22,214 bases of DNA. It comes from Candidatus Eiseniibacteriota bacterium (GTDB taxonomy: Bacteria; Eisenbacteria; RBG-16-71-46). The translations under genes were made by a program, and so were the position numbers. Below are positions 1-8,300 of the stretch, in pieces (the first letter of the stretch is position 1; each line of letters opens with the position of its first letter). The DNA lies in contig VBPB01000032.1 of assembly GCA_005893365.1 (NCBI GenBank), forward strand, positions 3,007 to 25,220, written 5' to 3'. The notes under the pieces are model-generated. The model searched no databases. It had not been told where the DNA came from and saw nothing but the letters and a program-made list of their open reading frames with translations.

Positions 1-779
1 TCGGCGCCGGGGTCGAGCTTGCCGAGGCGCTCGGCCGAGCCGCGGATGATGGCGAGCGGGTTCTTGATCTCGTGCGCCAGGGTGGCGGTCAGCCGGCCCA
101 TCGCCGCCAGGTTCTCGGCGCGCGAGAGCCGCCGCTCGAGCCGAGCGGCCGAGCCGACCACGCGGATGATGACCAGCGCCAGCACGGCGATGCCGAGGGC
201 ACTCAGCAGGGTCGCGAGCAGGAGCGTGCGGCGGAAGCCGGCGAGCACCTCGAGGTAGTCCACGCGCGCTTCGACCGCGATGGCCCCGATGACGCGGCGG
301 GCCTCGTGCACCGGGGCGAGGCCGGCCCGGACCTCGTGCCCCGCGACGCGATAGGCGGGCGTGATGCGCACCGTCCCGGCCAGGGCCTCGGCCAGCGCCT
401 GGTGCGCCAGCGTGTCGAGCGGGCTGGTCTCCCCGTGGCGCTCGGCGCCGCGCGTGTCGTAGAGGGCGGCCCCGGCCGAGTCGAGGGCCGCGGCACTCAC
501 CAGGCCGGTCGAGGAGCGCATCTCCTCGAGCAGCACCTGGAGCGCCAGGTAGCCGTTCCCGTCCTCGCCCAGCAGTTGGGCGTCGCGCAGGTCCGCGGGG
601 CTCACCTGCGAGGCGGCGGTGCGCGCCAGGGTCTCCAGGCGGCGTCCGAACTCGGTCTCGAGCGCGCCGCGCACGCCGCTGTAAGCGATCCACGCCAGGA
701 GCCCGGTCACCAGGACCGCGGCGACCGCGAACAGGAGCGTGGCGGCGATGGTGCGCTGCAGGTCGGCCTCCCTGGCCCC
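1..779 (-). CDS. Membrane sensor histidine kinase, partial; start unresolved
   Basis: This is the N-terminal part of a two-component sensor kinase; the gene runs off the left edge before its ATPase domain. Reading leftward from 779 there is a membrane helix (ADLQR then TIAATLLFAVAAVLVTGLLA), an extracytoplasmic region of about 130 residues, a second helix (LLLATLLSALGIAVLALVII), then the dimerisation/phosphoacceptor helix with AENLAAMGRLTATLAHEIKNPL. The His of HEIKNPL is the expected phosphorylation site, and this H-box is typical of NtrB-like kinases. The frame stays open up to a stop at 840-842, but it contains no ATG, GTG or TTG before a GTG at 710, which lies inside the first helix. The expected start region is occupied by the palindromic element at 780-903, so the 5' end may be truncated or use a rare CTG (761). 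Ligand and response regulator are not visible. The family call is firm; the start is not. Confidence 0.85.
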
Positions 780-903
780 GGGCTCGATCCGAGAAGCCCG
801 ATCGCTGCGTTGCTCGGTCGCTCCTCGCTGCGGAGTATCCTACGGATACACCTCGCTCGTCGCTTCCCTCGCGCCTTGCCCTCGGCCTTCTCGGATCGAG
901 CCC
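780..903. repeat. 124-bp imperfect palindrome (REP/MITE-like hairpin element)
   Basis: The 17-bp outer arms are perfectly complementary: gggctcgatccgagaag at 780-796 and its reverse complement at 887-903. They extend inward to 22 bp with one mismatch. The centre is a second hairpin, gtatcc (835-840), loop tac, ggatac (844-849). Both sub-palindromes share the same centre near 842, so the whole block can fold into one long imperfect hairpin. The arms are filled with CTCGC/GCGAG-type units. It fits between the MOSC stop (911) and the first kinase residues. It resembles non-coding dispersed palindromes, but only one copy lies in this window. Confidence 0.7.
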
Positions 904-910
904 AGCGGCT

Positions 911-1354
911 TCAGGTCTTCGGCGTCATCCCTTGAGGCCCGGGGGTGATCGGATCGCCGACCGCGAAGGCGCCGGCGACCACGACGCTGAAGAACCGGCC
1001 GCGGCGCCCGACGAGTTCGTTGCGCAGCCCGCGCTTGAGCTCGTCCATGCGCCCGCACGGGGCGCAGCCGCCGCCCGCCTCGAGCGTGGCGCCGCCGATC
1101 GACACGCGGCTGCCGGCCGCGAGCGCCATGAGATCCATGCCGCGCACCGTCACCTGCTCGCGCAGCGCCCCGGGTTCGAGCCCGTGCTGGTCGAGCACCT
1201 CCTGCTCCACCAGCAGCACGGTGCGGTTGCCGCCCAGCTTGAGGTGGCGGTCGCCTTCGAGCCCGCCCGGCACGGCGTTGACCCGAGGCACGGAGGCGAG
1301 CGGCTTGCGACTGCCGGTATTGACGTGAAGCGCGACGACGATCGGGTCGCTCAT
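911..1354 (-). CDS. MOSC domain protein (molybdenum-cofactor sulfurase C-terminal type)
   Basis: A stand-alone MOSC domain of 147 residues. MOSC domains occur in molybdenum-cofactor sulfurases and in mARC/YiiM-type molybdenum enzymes; small stand-alone members are thought to handle sulfur or the cofactor itself. Visible hallmarks are GLEGDRH (31-37), NRTVLLVE (43-50), the LREQVTVRGMDL block (64-75) and CAPC with Cys97 and Cys100; the conserved Cys of this segment is the proposed sulfur or metal ligand. The ATG at 1354 lies 19 nt after the lpd stop on the same strand, so the two are probably co-transcribed. No clear Shine-Dalgarno precedes it. The product is a soluble cytoplasmic protein. The family call is strong; the substrate is unknown. 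Confidence 0.88.
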   Translation of the reverse strand: MSDPIVVALHVNTGSRKPLASVPRVNAVPGGLEGDRHLKLGGNRTVLLVEQEVLDQHGLEPGALREQVTVRGMDLMALAAGSRVSIGGATLEAGGGCAPCGRMDELKRGLRNELVGRRGRFFSVVVAGAFAVGDPITPGPQGMTPKT

Positions 1355-1373
1355 GATGGTCCGGCGCGCCGCG

Positions 1374-2798
1374 CTAGCGCGCGGCCGCCTTGGCCTCCTG
1401 ACGCAGGATGTGGATCGCCATGCGCTCCAGGTCCTCGGCCGCTTCGCCGATGGTCTCGGTGAGCGTCGGGTGCGCGTGGATGGCGTGGGCCAGGTCCGCG
1501 GCGTTGAGATCGGCGGCGATCGCCAGCGCGCACTCGTGGATCAGCTCGCTCGCCTTGGCGCCGATGATGTGAGCACCCAGCACCTGGTCGGTCCCGGCGT
1601 CGGCGACCAGCTTGACGAACCCGGCCAGCTCGCCGTCGGCGATGTTGCGCCCGTGGGCGCGGAACGGGAAGCGTCCGATCTTGAGCGTGCGGCCCTCGGC
1701 CGCCGCCTCGCGCTCGGTGAGGCCGACGCTGGCGATCTCGGGCGAGGTGAAGGTGGCGGCCGGGACCGCGCGCCAGTTGGTCTGCGCCGGGTGGCCGGCG
1801 ATGAGCTCGGCCGCGGCCTTGCCCTGGGCCGAGGCGAAGTGCGCGAGCTGCTTGATGTCGGTCACGTCCCCGATCGCGTAGACGCCCGCGACCGAGGTCT
1901 GGAGCCGGTCGTTGACGACGATCTTGCCCCGGTCGCCGCGCGCCATCCCCAGCGCTTCGAGCCCCAGCTCGGCGGCGAACGGCCGGCGTCCGGTGGCGAC
2001 CAGCACGGTGTCGACGGTGACGGTCTTGCCGCCCGGCAGCACCAGCGTCACCGCGCCGTCGGACTCGTCGCGGGCGCCCTCGACGCGGGTGTTGAGATGG
2101 AGCGCGATCTTCTGCTTCTTGAGCTCGCGCTCGAGCGTCGCGACGACCTCGTCGTCCTCGGCCGGCAGCAGGCGCGGCAGCATCTCGATCAGCGTGACCT
2201 CGGTGCCGATGGCCGCGAAGAAGCAGGCGAACTCGGTGCCGACCACCCCGCCGCCCAGGATGGCGAGCCGCTTGGGCTGGTGGCTCAGATCGAGCGCCTC
2301 CTGGCTGGTGATGACGCGCTCGCGGTCCAGCTTGAACCCCGGCGGCAAGGTCGCCGAGGCGCCGGTGGCGAGGATGATGTGGTCGGCGGTGAGCTCGGTA
2401 GCGCCGCCCTCCTTGAGCGTGACCGCGATGCGGTGCGCGGCGAGGAGCTTCGCCGTGCCGCGCAGGATCTCGACCTTCCGGCCCTGGAGCAGCGTCTTGA
2501 CGCCGCCGGTCATCTGCTTCACGACCTTCTGCTTGCGCTCGAGCAGCCAGCCCCAGTTGACGCGCGGCTCGCCGACCTCGATGCCGTACTCCTTCGCGCG
2601 CTTGATCTGCTCGAGCAGGTGGGCCGAGACGATCCACGCCTTGGTCGGGATGCAGCCCCAGTTGAGGCAGGTGCCGCCCAGCTCGTCCTTCTCGACCACG
2701 GCGGTGCGCAGGCCGAGTTGGGCGGCGCGGATCGCGGCCACGTAGCCGCCCGGGCCGGTGCCGATGACGACGACGTCGAAGTGCCGAGGATCGGGCAT
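1374..2798 (-). CDS. lpdA: Dihydrolipoyl dehydrogenase (E3)
   Basis: A flavoprotein disulfide reductase that reoxidises the dihydrolipoyl groups of 2-oxoacid dehydrogenase complexes or the glycine cleavage system, passing electrons through FAD to NAD+. Its 474 residues match the usual length. An FAD-binding GTGPGG (13-18) is followed by the redox disulfide in GGTCLNWGCIPTK (Cys44, Cys49), then an NAD-binding region containing LAILGGGVVGTEFA, the second FAD motif YAIGDVT, and a C-terminal dimerisation domain with HPTLTETIGE. His443 and Glu448 form the catalytic base pair. No E1 or E2 gene is adjacent; the neighbours are a MOSC gene and a sensor kinase. Mercuric reductase and soluble transhydrogenase are related, but the HPTxxE signature and length favour E3. 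ATG at 2798 places the FAD motif at the normal distance; no Shine-Dalgarno is evident. Confidence 0.96.
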   Translation of the reverse strand: MPDPRHFDVVVIGTGPGGYVAAIRAAQLGLRTAVVEKDELGGTCLNWGCIPTKAWIVSAHLLEQIKRAKEYGIEVGEPRVNWGWLLERKQKVVKQMTGGVKTLLQGRKVEILRGTAKLLAAHRIAVTLKEGGATELTADHIILATGASATLPPGFKLDRERVITSQEALDLSHQPKRLAILGGGVVGTEFACFFAAIGTEVTLIEMLPRLLPAEDDEVVATLERELKKQKIALHLNTRVEGARDESDGAVTLVLPGGKTVTVDTVLVATGRRPFAAELGLEALGMARGDRGKIVVNDRLQTSVAGVYAIGDVTDIKQLAHFASAQGKAAAELIAGHPAQTNWRAVPAATFTSPEIASVGLTEREAAAEGRTLKIGRFPFRAHGRNIADGELAGFVKLVADAGTDQVLGAHIIGAKASELIHECALAIAADLNAADLAHAIHAHPTLTETIGEAAEDLERMAIHILRQEAKAAAR

Positions 2799-2895
2799 GC
2801 GTGCTCGCGGTTTGGGGGAGGCCGCCTATCGGGACTGCCGTCCGCCACCGCGCCAGGCGCGGCCGGACGCTGGCGGACCGGGTTCGACGAGGAAT

Positions 2896-3585
2896 CTAGG
2901 AACGGGCGTCATGACTGTCAACCGCGACCGGGTGCCCCGCCGCGCGCCAATCCGGGAATCCCTGCGCGAGGCGCCGCGCGCGATAGCCGTTCGCCTCGAG
3001 GATCGCCACCGCCTGATCGGCCATCCCGCAGTAGGGGCCGCGGGAGTAGACGACGATCTCCTGGTCCGCCGGCAGCACGTGCAGGTGCGCGTCCAGGTCC
3101 TCGATCGGCAGGCTCAAGGCACCGGGGATGTGCCCGGCGCGGAACTCCCGCTCGGGCCGCGCGTCGAGCACGATCGCCTCGCCCGACTCCAGTCGCCGCC
3201 GCAACTCCGCGAGGTCGAGGCCGCCGCGCGCGCCCCGAGGCTCGAAGCGCGCCCGCACCAGCTCGCGCACGCCGGCCAGCCGCGCCTCGCCCAAGTCCCG
3301 CACCGCCTGCCACAGGCGGAAGACGCCGGCGTCGGCCAGGCGGTAATGGGCATAGAGGCCCTCGCGCCGGACCGTCACCAGACGGGCGGCGCGCAGCGAC
3401 TGGAGATGCCGTGAGGTGTTGGCGACGCTCATCGCGGTGAGGGCGGCCAGGTCCTCCACCGTGCGTTCGCCCTGGGCGAGGAGGTCCACCAGCTCGAGGC
3501 GCCGCGGGCTCGCCATCGCCTTGCTGATGCGGGCGAGCTGGCCGTAGAGTTGCCCGCTGAACTCGATGTCATTCTCAGTCATCAT
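2896..3585 (-). CDS. ArsR-family regulator fused to a rhodanese domain lacking the catalytic Cys
   Basis: Residues 10-95 form an ArsR/SmtB winged helix (MASPRRLELVDLL, then VEDLAALTAMSVANTSRHL as the recognition region, then a beta wing around VTVRREGLYAHYRL). Residues 120-222 are a rhodanese domain (VLDARPEREFRAGHIPGA, 139-156). This fusion is a known family whose active loop normally reads CRGPYC; here it reads SRGPYC, with Ser181 where the catalytic Cys is expected and only Cys186 left. Classical sulfurtransfer is therefore doubtful, and the domain may act as a sensor. There are two adjacent ATG codons (3585 and 3582). Neither has a Shine-Dalgarno; the first directly abuts the palindrome at 3586-3601, suggesting a leaderless, autoregulated transcript. 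It is divergent from the DUF2064 gene. Likely a repressor responding to sulfur, redox or metal; the inducer is not known. Confidence 0.9.
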   Translation of the reverse strand: MMTENDIEFSGQLYGQLARISKAMASPRRLELVDLLAQGERTVEDLAALTAMSVANTSRHLQSLRAARLVTVRREGLYAHYRLADAGVFRLWQAVRDLGEARLAGVRELVRARFEPRGARGGLDLAELRRRLESGEAIVLDARPEREFRAGHIPGALSLPIEDLDAHLHVLPADQEIVVYSRGPYCGMADQAVAILEANGYRARRLAQGFPDWRAAGHPVAVDSHDARS

Positions 3586-3601
3586 GTATTCAATTGAATA
3601 C
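3586..3601. promoter_or_regulatory. Perfect 16-bp palindrome, probable ArsR-type operator
   Basis: The sequence gtattcaattgaatac is its own reverse complement and is strikingly AT-rich against its surroundings. ATTCAA...TTGAAT half-sites are typical of ArsR/SmtB-family operators. It directly abuts the start codon of the ArsR-rhodanese gene and overlaps its candidate -10 element, so a bound dimer would block transcription. Autoregulation is inferred. Confidence 0.7.
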
Positions 3602-3621
3602 TTGATTAGTTACCAAGTCAA
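3595..3621 (-). promoter_or_regulatory. Candidate promoter of the ArsR-rhodanese gene
   Basis: On the minus strand TTGACT (3616-3621) and TATTCA (3595-3600) are separated by 15 bp, slightly short for a housekeeping promoter. The -10 ends 9 nt before the ATG, so transcription would begin at or within a few bases of the start codon, giving a leaderless mRNA. Confidence 0.5.
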
Positions 3622-3785
3622 CGCAATCCTATTCTTAAGCGTCCGCGATCTGCCTAATCGCAGCGGTATCGGCGGCAGCCCGTAGTGACAGCACCGGAAT
3701 CCTTTCTCCTTGCCCTGCATGCTCATAGCCGCGATGCTCCGCCCGTGCACCCTCCCCGCATCGATCGGCTGGCAGGTCGGCTCCC

Positions 3786-4454
3786 GTGAACCGGATCGCG
3801 ATCTTCGCCCGGTGGCCGACGCTGGGGGCCGTCAAGACCCGCCTCTCCCCCGCCCTCCCGGCCCCGCTGGCCCTCAACCTCTACCGAGCCATGCTCTCGG
3901 ATGCCGTGGACTCGACCCGGGAGGCCGGCGCCGACGAGCGCTTTCTCTACTGGGCCGACGCGCCCGCCGGCGGCGACACCGGCGCCCCGGCGGGCATGGG
4001 GGTCCGCCATCAACGCGGTGGCGATCTGGGCGAGCGCCTGACCCGAGCATCCGAGGAGCTGCTCGCGGGACCCGACGCGCGCGCAGTCGTGACCGGCGCG
4101 GATTGCCCCGAGCTCACGCCCCGGATCCTCCGCGAAGCGTTCGACGCGCTCGGCGGGGCGGACCTGGTCCTCGGCCCCGCGAGCGACGGGGGCTACTACC
4201 TGCTCGGGCTAAGGCGTCCCGCGCCCGCGCTGTTCTCATCGATCGCGTGGGGCACGAGCGCGGTGCTGGAGCAGACGCTCGAGCAGGCCCGGCGATCGGG
4301 ACTCACGCCGGCCTTGCTCGGCGGCCTCGCGGACCTGGACACGCCCGATGACCTGGCGCGCTTCGCGGCGCGGCGCGCGCTCGCGGCCGACGCGACCGGG
4401 CGTCACACGGTGGCGGCGTTGCGCGCGCTGGGGCTCATGCCCCTCGCCCGCTAA
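3786..4454 (+). CDS. DUF2064/TIGR04282-type glycosyltransferase-like protein
   Basis: A 222-residue soluble protein of the GT-A-like DUF2064 family. Members sit near nucleotidyl and glycosyl transferases, and some were named for arsenosugar biosynthesis; the true substrate is generally unproven. Motifs are IAIFARWPTLGAVKTRL (4-20), the nucleotide-binding N-terminus; QRGGDLGERL (77-86); TGADCPELT (103-111), resembling the metal-binding DxD region; and LGPASDGGYYLLGL (129-142). The GTG start puts the first beta strand at residue 2, as usual in the family. It is divergent from the ArsR-rhodanese gene across about 200 bp and converges with the TPR gene, with only 5 bp between stops. The ArsR neighbour fits an arsenic theme, but no other ars gene is present. 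Confidence 0.85.
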   Translation: MNRIAIFARWPTLGAVKTRLSPALPAPLALNLYRAMLSDAVDSTREAGADERFLYWADAPAGGDTGAPAGMGVRHQRGGDLGERLTRASEELLAGPDARAVVTGADCPELTPRILREAFDALGGADLVLGPASDGGYYLLGLRRPAPALFSSIAWGTSAVLEQTLEQARRSGLTPALLGGLADLDTPDDLARFAARRALAADATGRHTVAALRALGLMPLAR

Positions 4455-4459
4455 AGGGC

Positions 4460-5212
4460 CTACTGGGGCTGGGTCAGCGGCGGGGCGGTCTTGCCGGTCT
4501 GCTTGGCGACGCGCCCGATGGCCTCGACCAGCGCCGACTTCATCGCCTCGGGCGGGGCGCTCTCGAGCGCGCGGTGGAAGTGCTCGAGCGCCTGCTCCGG
4601 CTTGCCCTCGCGCTCGTAGACGATGCCGAGGTTGAACAGCGCGTAGGGCTGATGCGGGTCGCGCGCCAGCGCGAGCGCGAAGAGCTTCTCCGCCTCGCCG
4701 GTGGCGCTCAGGTTGTAGTAGCACACGCCCATGTCGACGATCGCCGGCACCAGGCTCGAGTCCTGCCGCACCGCCGAGCGGTAGTGGACGATGGCCTCCG
4801 TCCAGTTGCCGGTGTCGAACAGGATGTTCGCGAGCCCGAGGCGCGCCGGCACGTTGGTCGAGTCCTTCGCGAGCGTGTCGCGGAACACGTCCGCCTCCTT
4901 CTGCTGATCGGCGTTCGAGCCCTCGACCCCCGCCTGGCCCGGACGCTCGTGCGTCGCCTGCAGGGCGATCACCACCAGGATCAGCGCCAGGAACGCGCCG
5001 ACGCCGAGCCAGATCGAGAGCGCCACGTTGGACTGGGGGCGCGGGCGGCGGGAACGCATCGGCCGCAGCGGGGCGGCGGCCGCGGGCGGCGGGGGCGGAG
5101 GCGGGGCCGTGCCCTGCCCGCGGTCGGTGAGCGGGAAGTGGCAGGCCTCGCACTCCTCGGCTCCCGCCTCGTTCCAATGACCGCAATCGGGACAATGTAC
5201 GGGCTGAGCCAT
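4460..5212 (-). CDS. Zinc-ribbon, single-pass membrane protein with TPR repeats
   Basis: A 250-residue protein of unknown specific role. It begins with a zinc ribbon (Cys7, Cys10, Cys21, Cys24), has a Pro/Ala-rich linker (about 37-60) and one membrane helix (SIWLGVGAFLALILVVIAL, 66-84), then three to four tetratricopeptide units (about 104-222) with helices such as VPARLGLANILFDTGNWTEAI and YALFNLGIVYEREGKPEQAL. The ribbon should be cytoplasmic and the TPR region extracytoplasmic, a scaffold for protein-protein contacts. The open frame extends further upstream, but the ATG at 5212 starts directly on the zinc ribbon (MAQPVHCPDCG), and a promoter at 5264-5292 rules out earlier starts. It is divergent from the tandem nucleotidase gene. 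Confidence 0.82.
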   Translation of the reverse strand: MAQPVHCPDCGHWNEAGAEECEACHFPLTDRGQGTAPPPPPPPAAAAPLRPMRSRRPRPQSNVALSIWLGVGAFLALILVVIALQATHERPGQAGVEGSNADQQKEADVFRDTLAKDSTNVPARLGLANILFDTGNWTEAIVHYRSAVRQDSSLVPAIVDMGVCYYNLSATGEAEKLFALALARDPHQPYALFNLGIVYEREGKPEQALEHFHRALESAPPEAMKSALVEAIGRVAKQTGKTAPPLTQPQ

Positions 5213-5263
5213 GGGGTCCCCAGGGGATCGGCGCCGGTCAGGCCGCGGCGCGTTCGACCGGCG

Positions 5264-5292
5264 ACTATATGGAGCGTGCCGGCATCGGGCAA
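5264..5292 (-). promoter_or_regulatory. Candidate sigma-70-type promoter of the zinc-ribbon TPR gene
   Basis: On the minus strand TTGCCC (5287-5292), a 17-bp spacer and TATAGT (5264-5269) form a good match. Transcription would start near 5257, leaving a leader of about 45 nt before the ATG. Confidence 0.5.
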
Positions 5293-5353
5293 GCGCGGGG
5301 CGGCGCTCGCCGCCCGATGCGCCGGCCGGTCGACCGTCCATCGGCGCTCGTCC

Positions 5354-5382
5354 TTGCCCGCATTTCCATCGGGTGTTAGCGT
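5354..5382 (+). promoter_or_regulatory. Candidate promoter of the tandem nucleotidase gene
   Basis: TTGCCC (5354-5359), a 17-bp spacer and TAGCGT (5377-5382) lie 11 nt upstream of the ATG at 5394, with no Shine-Dalgarno in between. The predicted transcript would be leaderless or have only a few bases of leader. The match to consensus is moderate. Confidence 0.35.
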
Positions 5383-5393
5383 CGGCTCCTTCG

Positions 5394-8300
5394 ATGCCAT
5401 CCCACCGCCTCGCCATCGCCTTGGCACTCCTGCTCGCGCTCCCGGCCGCCGTCCGCGCGGAGGAAGCGCGCCTCACCATCCTCCACACCACCGACCTGCA
5501 CGGCTCGCTCACCGGGTGGGACGACCTCGCCGACCGGCCGGCCGCGCGCGGGCTGACCCGGGTCGCGACGCTGGTGCGCCGCGTGCGCGCCGAGGGCGGT
5601 CCGGTCCTGCTCCTCGACGCGGGCGATGCCATCCAGGGCTCGCCGCTGGAGACGGTGTGGCACCGCGGCTTCAGCAACGGCCACGAGCCGATGATGGCGG
5701 CGATGGGCGCCCTGGGTTACGACGCGATGGCGGTCGGCAACCACGAGTTCGGCTACGGCCTGGGGGCCCTGACGCGCGCGCGCACCGAGGCGGGCTTCCC
5801 GTGGCTGGCCGCGAACATCGTCCGCGCCGACGGCGCACCGGCGTTCGCCGCCTCGTTGGTCAAGACCGTCGGGGCGCTGCGGGTGGGGATCGTCGGCGTG
5901 TGCACCCAGGCGGTCCCGGCGCTCGAGGACTCGGCGAACTACGAGGGCCTGCGCTTCCTGCCCGCGGTCGAGGCGGCGAAGGCCGAGGTGGCGCGCCTGC
6001 GCGCGGGCGGGTTGTGCGACGTGGTCGTGCTGCTGGCGCACACCGGGCTCGAGTTCGACCCCCGGACCGGCACGGAGCGCCTCGGCGGCGCGCCCGATGA
6101 GAACGTGGGCCGCGCGCTGGCCCTGGACGTGCCGGGCGTGGATGTCCTGATCCTGGGTCACACCCACGCGGTGGTCGATTCCCTCACGCTCGGTACCACG
6201 CTGGTGACGCAGGCGGGCCGGTGGGCCGACCACCTGGGCCGCGTCGACCTGGCCTTCTCGCGCGCGGCCGCGAACGATCCCTGGACGCTCGCCTCGCGGC
6301 GCGCGGCGGTCTTCGCGGTCACCGACTCGGTGCCGGAGGACACGGCGCTGGCGGCCCTCGCCGAGCCCTACCACCAGGCGACCCGGGCGGCCCTCGCCGA
6401 GACGCTGGGCTTCGCCCGCGTCGAGATCGGCGCCCCAGGCGGGCGGCTCGAGGACGGGCGGCTCTGGGAGCTGATCCAGAAGGTCCAGCTGGAGGCGACC
6501 GACGCCGACGTGTCGCTGGCCTCGCTGTTCGACCCGGCGGCGCGCATCGCCGCGGGGCCAATCACGCTGCGCGACGCCATGGCGATCTACCCCTACGACA
6601 ACACGCTCGGGGTGGTCACGCTGACGGGGGCCGAGCTCAAGGAGGCGCTGGAGCAGTCGGCGCGCTACCTGGCCCCCTACACGTTCGAGGACGAGCATCC
6701 GCTCTTCGAGCCGGGGGTTCCGACCTACGACTTCGACGCGGCCGAGGGGGTCACCTACGACATCGACCTGACCCGCCCGGCCGGCGACCGCGTCATCAAC
6801 CTCGCCTTCGCCGGCCACGCGCTCGAGCCGGACCACGCGCTCAAGGTGGCGGTCAACAGCTATCGCATGAACGGCGGCGGCGGGGTCGAGGTCATCCGCC
6901 GCGCGCCGCGCGTCTCGGTCACCGCGCGCGGCGTGCGCGACCTGCTGGTCGACTACCTCCGCCGGGCGCATACGCTCGACGGCGCCTTCACGCGCAACTG
7001 GTCGGTCCTCCCCGACTACGCGGCGAGCCCGCAGCGCGCGTCGATCGACCTGCTGGTCCGCCAGGGCGCGCTGCCGCGCGCGGAGGCGATGCGCCTCTAT
7101 CCGGGCGATCCGGTCCGGCGCGGCGACCTGGCCTACTGGCTGGCGCGCGCGTTCGGCTGGCGGGAGCGGCGCCTGTCGGGCGCCTTCGGCGACGTCCCCG
7201 ACTCGCTCGAGCCCTGGCTGGACGGGCTGATCCGCCGCCACGCGCTGGGCCCGTCGCAAGCCGGCGATCACTTCGACCCGTTCCGGACTCTCCCGCTCGG
7301 CCTGGCGCTCGACTGGTGCGAGGGCACCGCGCGGAGCGCCGGCTATCCGCTGCCGATGAGGGGCGGCGACCCGTCGTTCCGCCGCGGGCTCCTGACCGGC
7401 ATCGACTCCGGTCACGTCGTGCCGGGGGCGGCCGCGTTCCCCGAGACGCTGACGCGCGAGCAGGCGCTGGCGATGGTCGCCAACCTGCGCTACCCGACGG
7501 TGCGCGTGCTCGAGACCACCGACTTCCACGGCTTCATCATGCCCGGCAAGGAACGGCGCACCAACCGGCCGATCGGCGGCTCGGTGGCGCTGGCCGCCTG
7601 GCTCACGAAGCTCAGGGCCGAGAACCCGGAAGGGACGGTGCTGATCGATGGCGGCGACCTGTTCCAGGGGACGATGATCTCGAACCTGCCGTTCGGCCGC
7701 CCGATCGTCGAGCAGATGAACGCGCTGGGCTACACCGCGAGCGCCATCGGCAACCACGAGTTCGACTGGACCGCCGACACGCTCGAGCGGCGCGTCCACG
7801 AGATGCACTTCGCCGCGCTGGGCGCCAACCTGGTGCTCGCCAAGACCCATCAGCGGCCGCGCTGGGTGCGGGCCGACACCGTGGTGACCCGGCGGGGGGT
7901 GCGCATCGGCATCCTCGGCCTGTGCTATCCGCAGACCCCCAGCGTGACGCTGGCCAAGAACGTGACCCACCTGCGCTTCGAGGACGATTCGGCCACGGCC
8001 GCCAAGCTCGTGCCCGTGCTGCGGCGCCAGGACCACGCGGACGTGGTGGTCGGCGTGGGCCACATCCCGGCCGAGACGGACAGCGCCGGCCATGCCCGGG
8101 GCGACCTGCCGCGGCTCGCGCGCGGCGTGCCGGGCGTGGACGTGTGGTTCGGCGGCCACAGCCACAACCGGGTGCGCGACGAGGTCAAGGGCGTGCCGAT
8201 CATGATCGCCGGCGCCCACGGCGAGGTCGTCGGCGTCTGCGACCTGCGCGTCGACCCGGTCGCGCACCGGGTCATCGACCGGCATTACCGGCTCGAGACC

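Noticed and set aside
5213..5677. Upstream extension of the zinc-ribbon TPR protein
   Set aside because: It would overlap the promoter region and part of the divergent nucleotidase gene, and the extra residues are disordered Arg/Ser-rich sequence; the zinc ribbon begins at the ATG at 5212.
5376..8285. Long open frame antisense to the tandem nucleotidase gene
   Set aside because: The translation is Arg/Gly/Ala/His-rich without domains, as expected when a high-GC gene is read on its other strand; the plus-strand frame has complete catalytic motifs.
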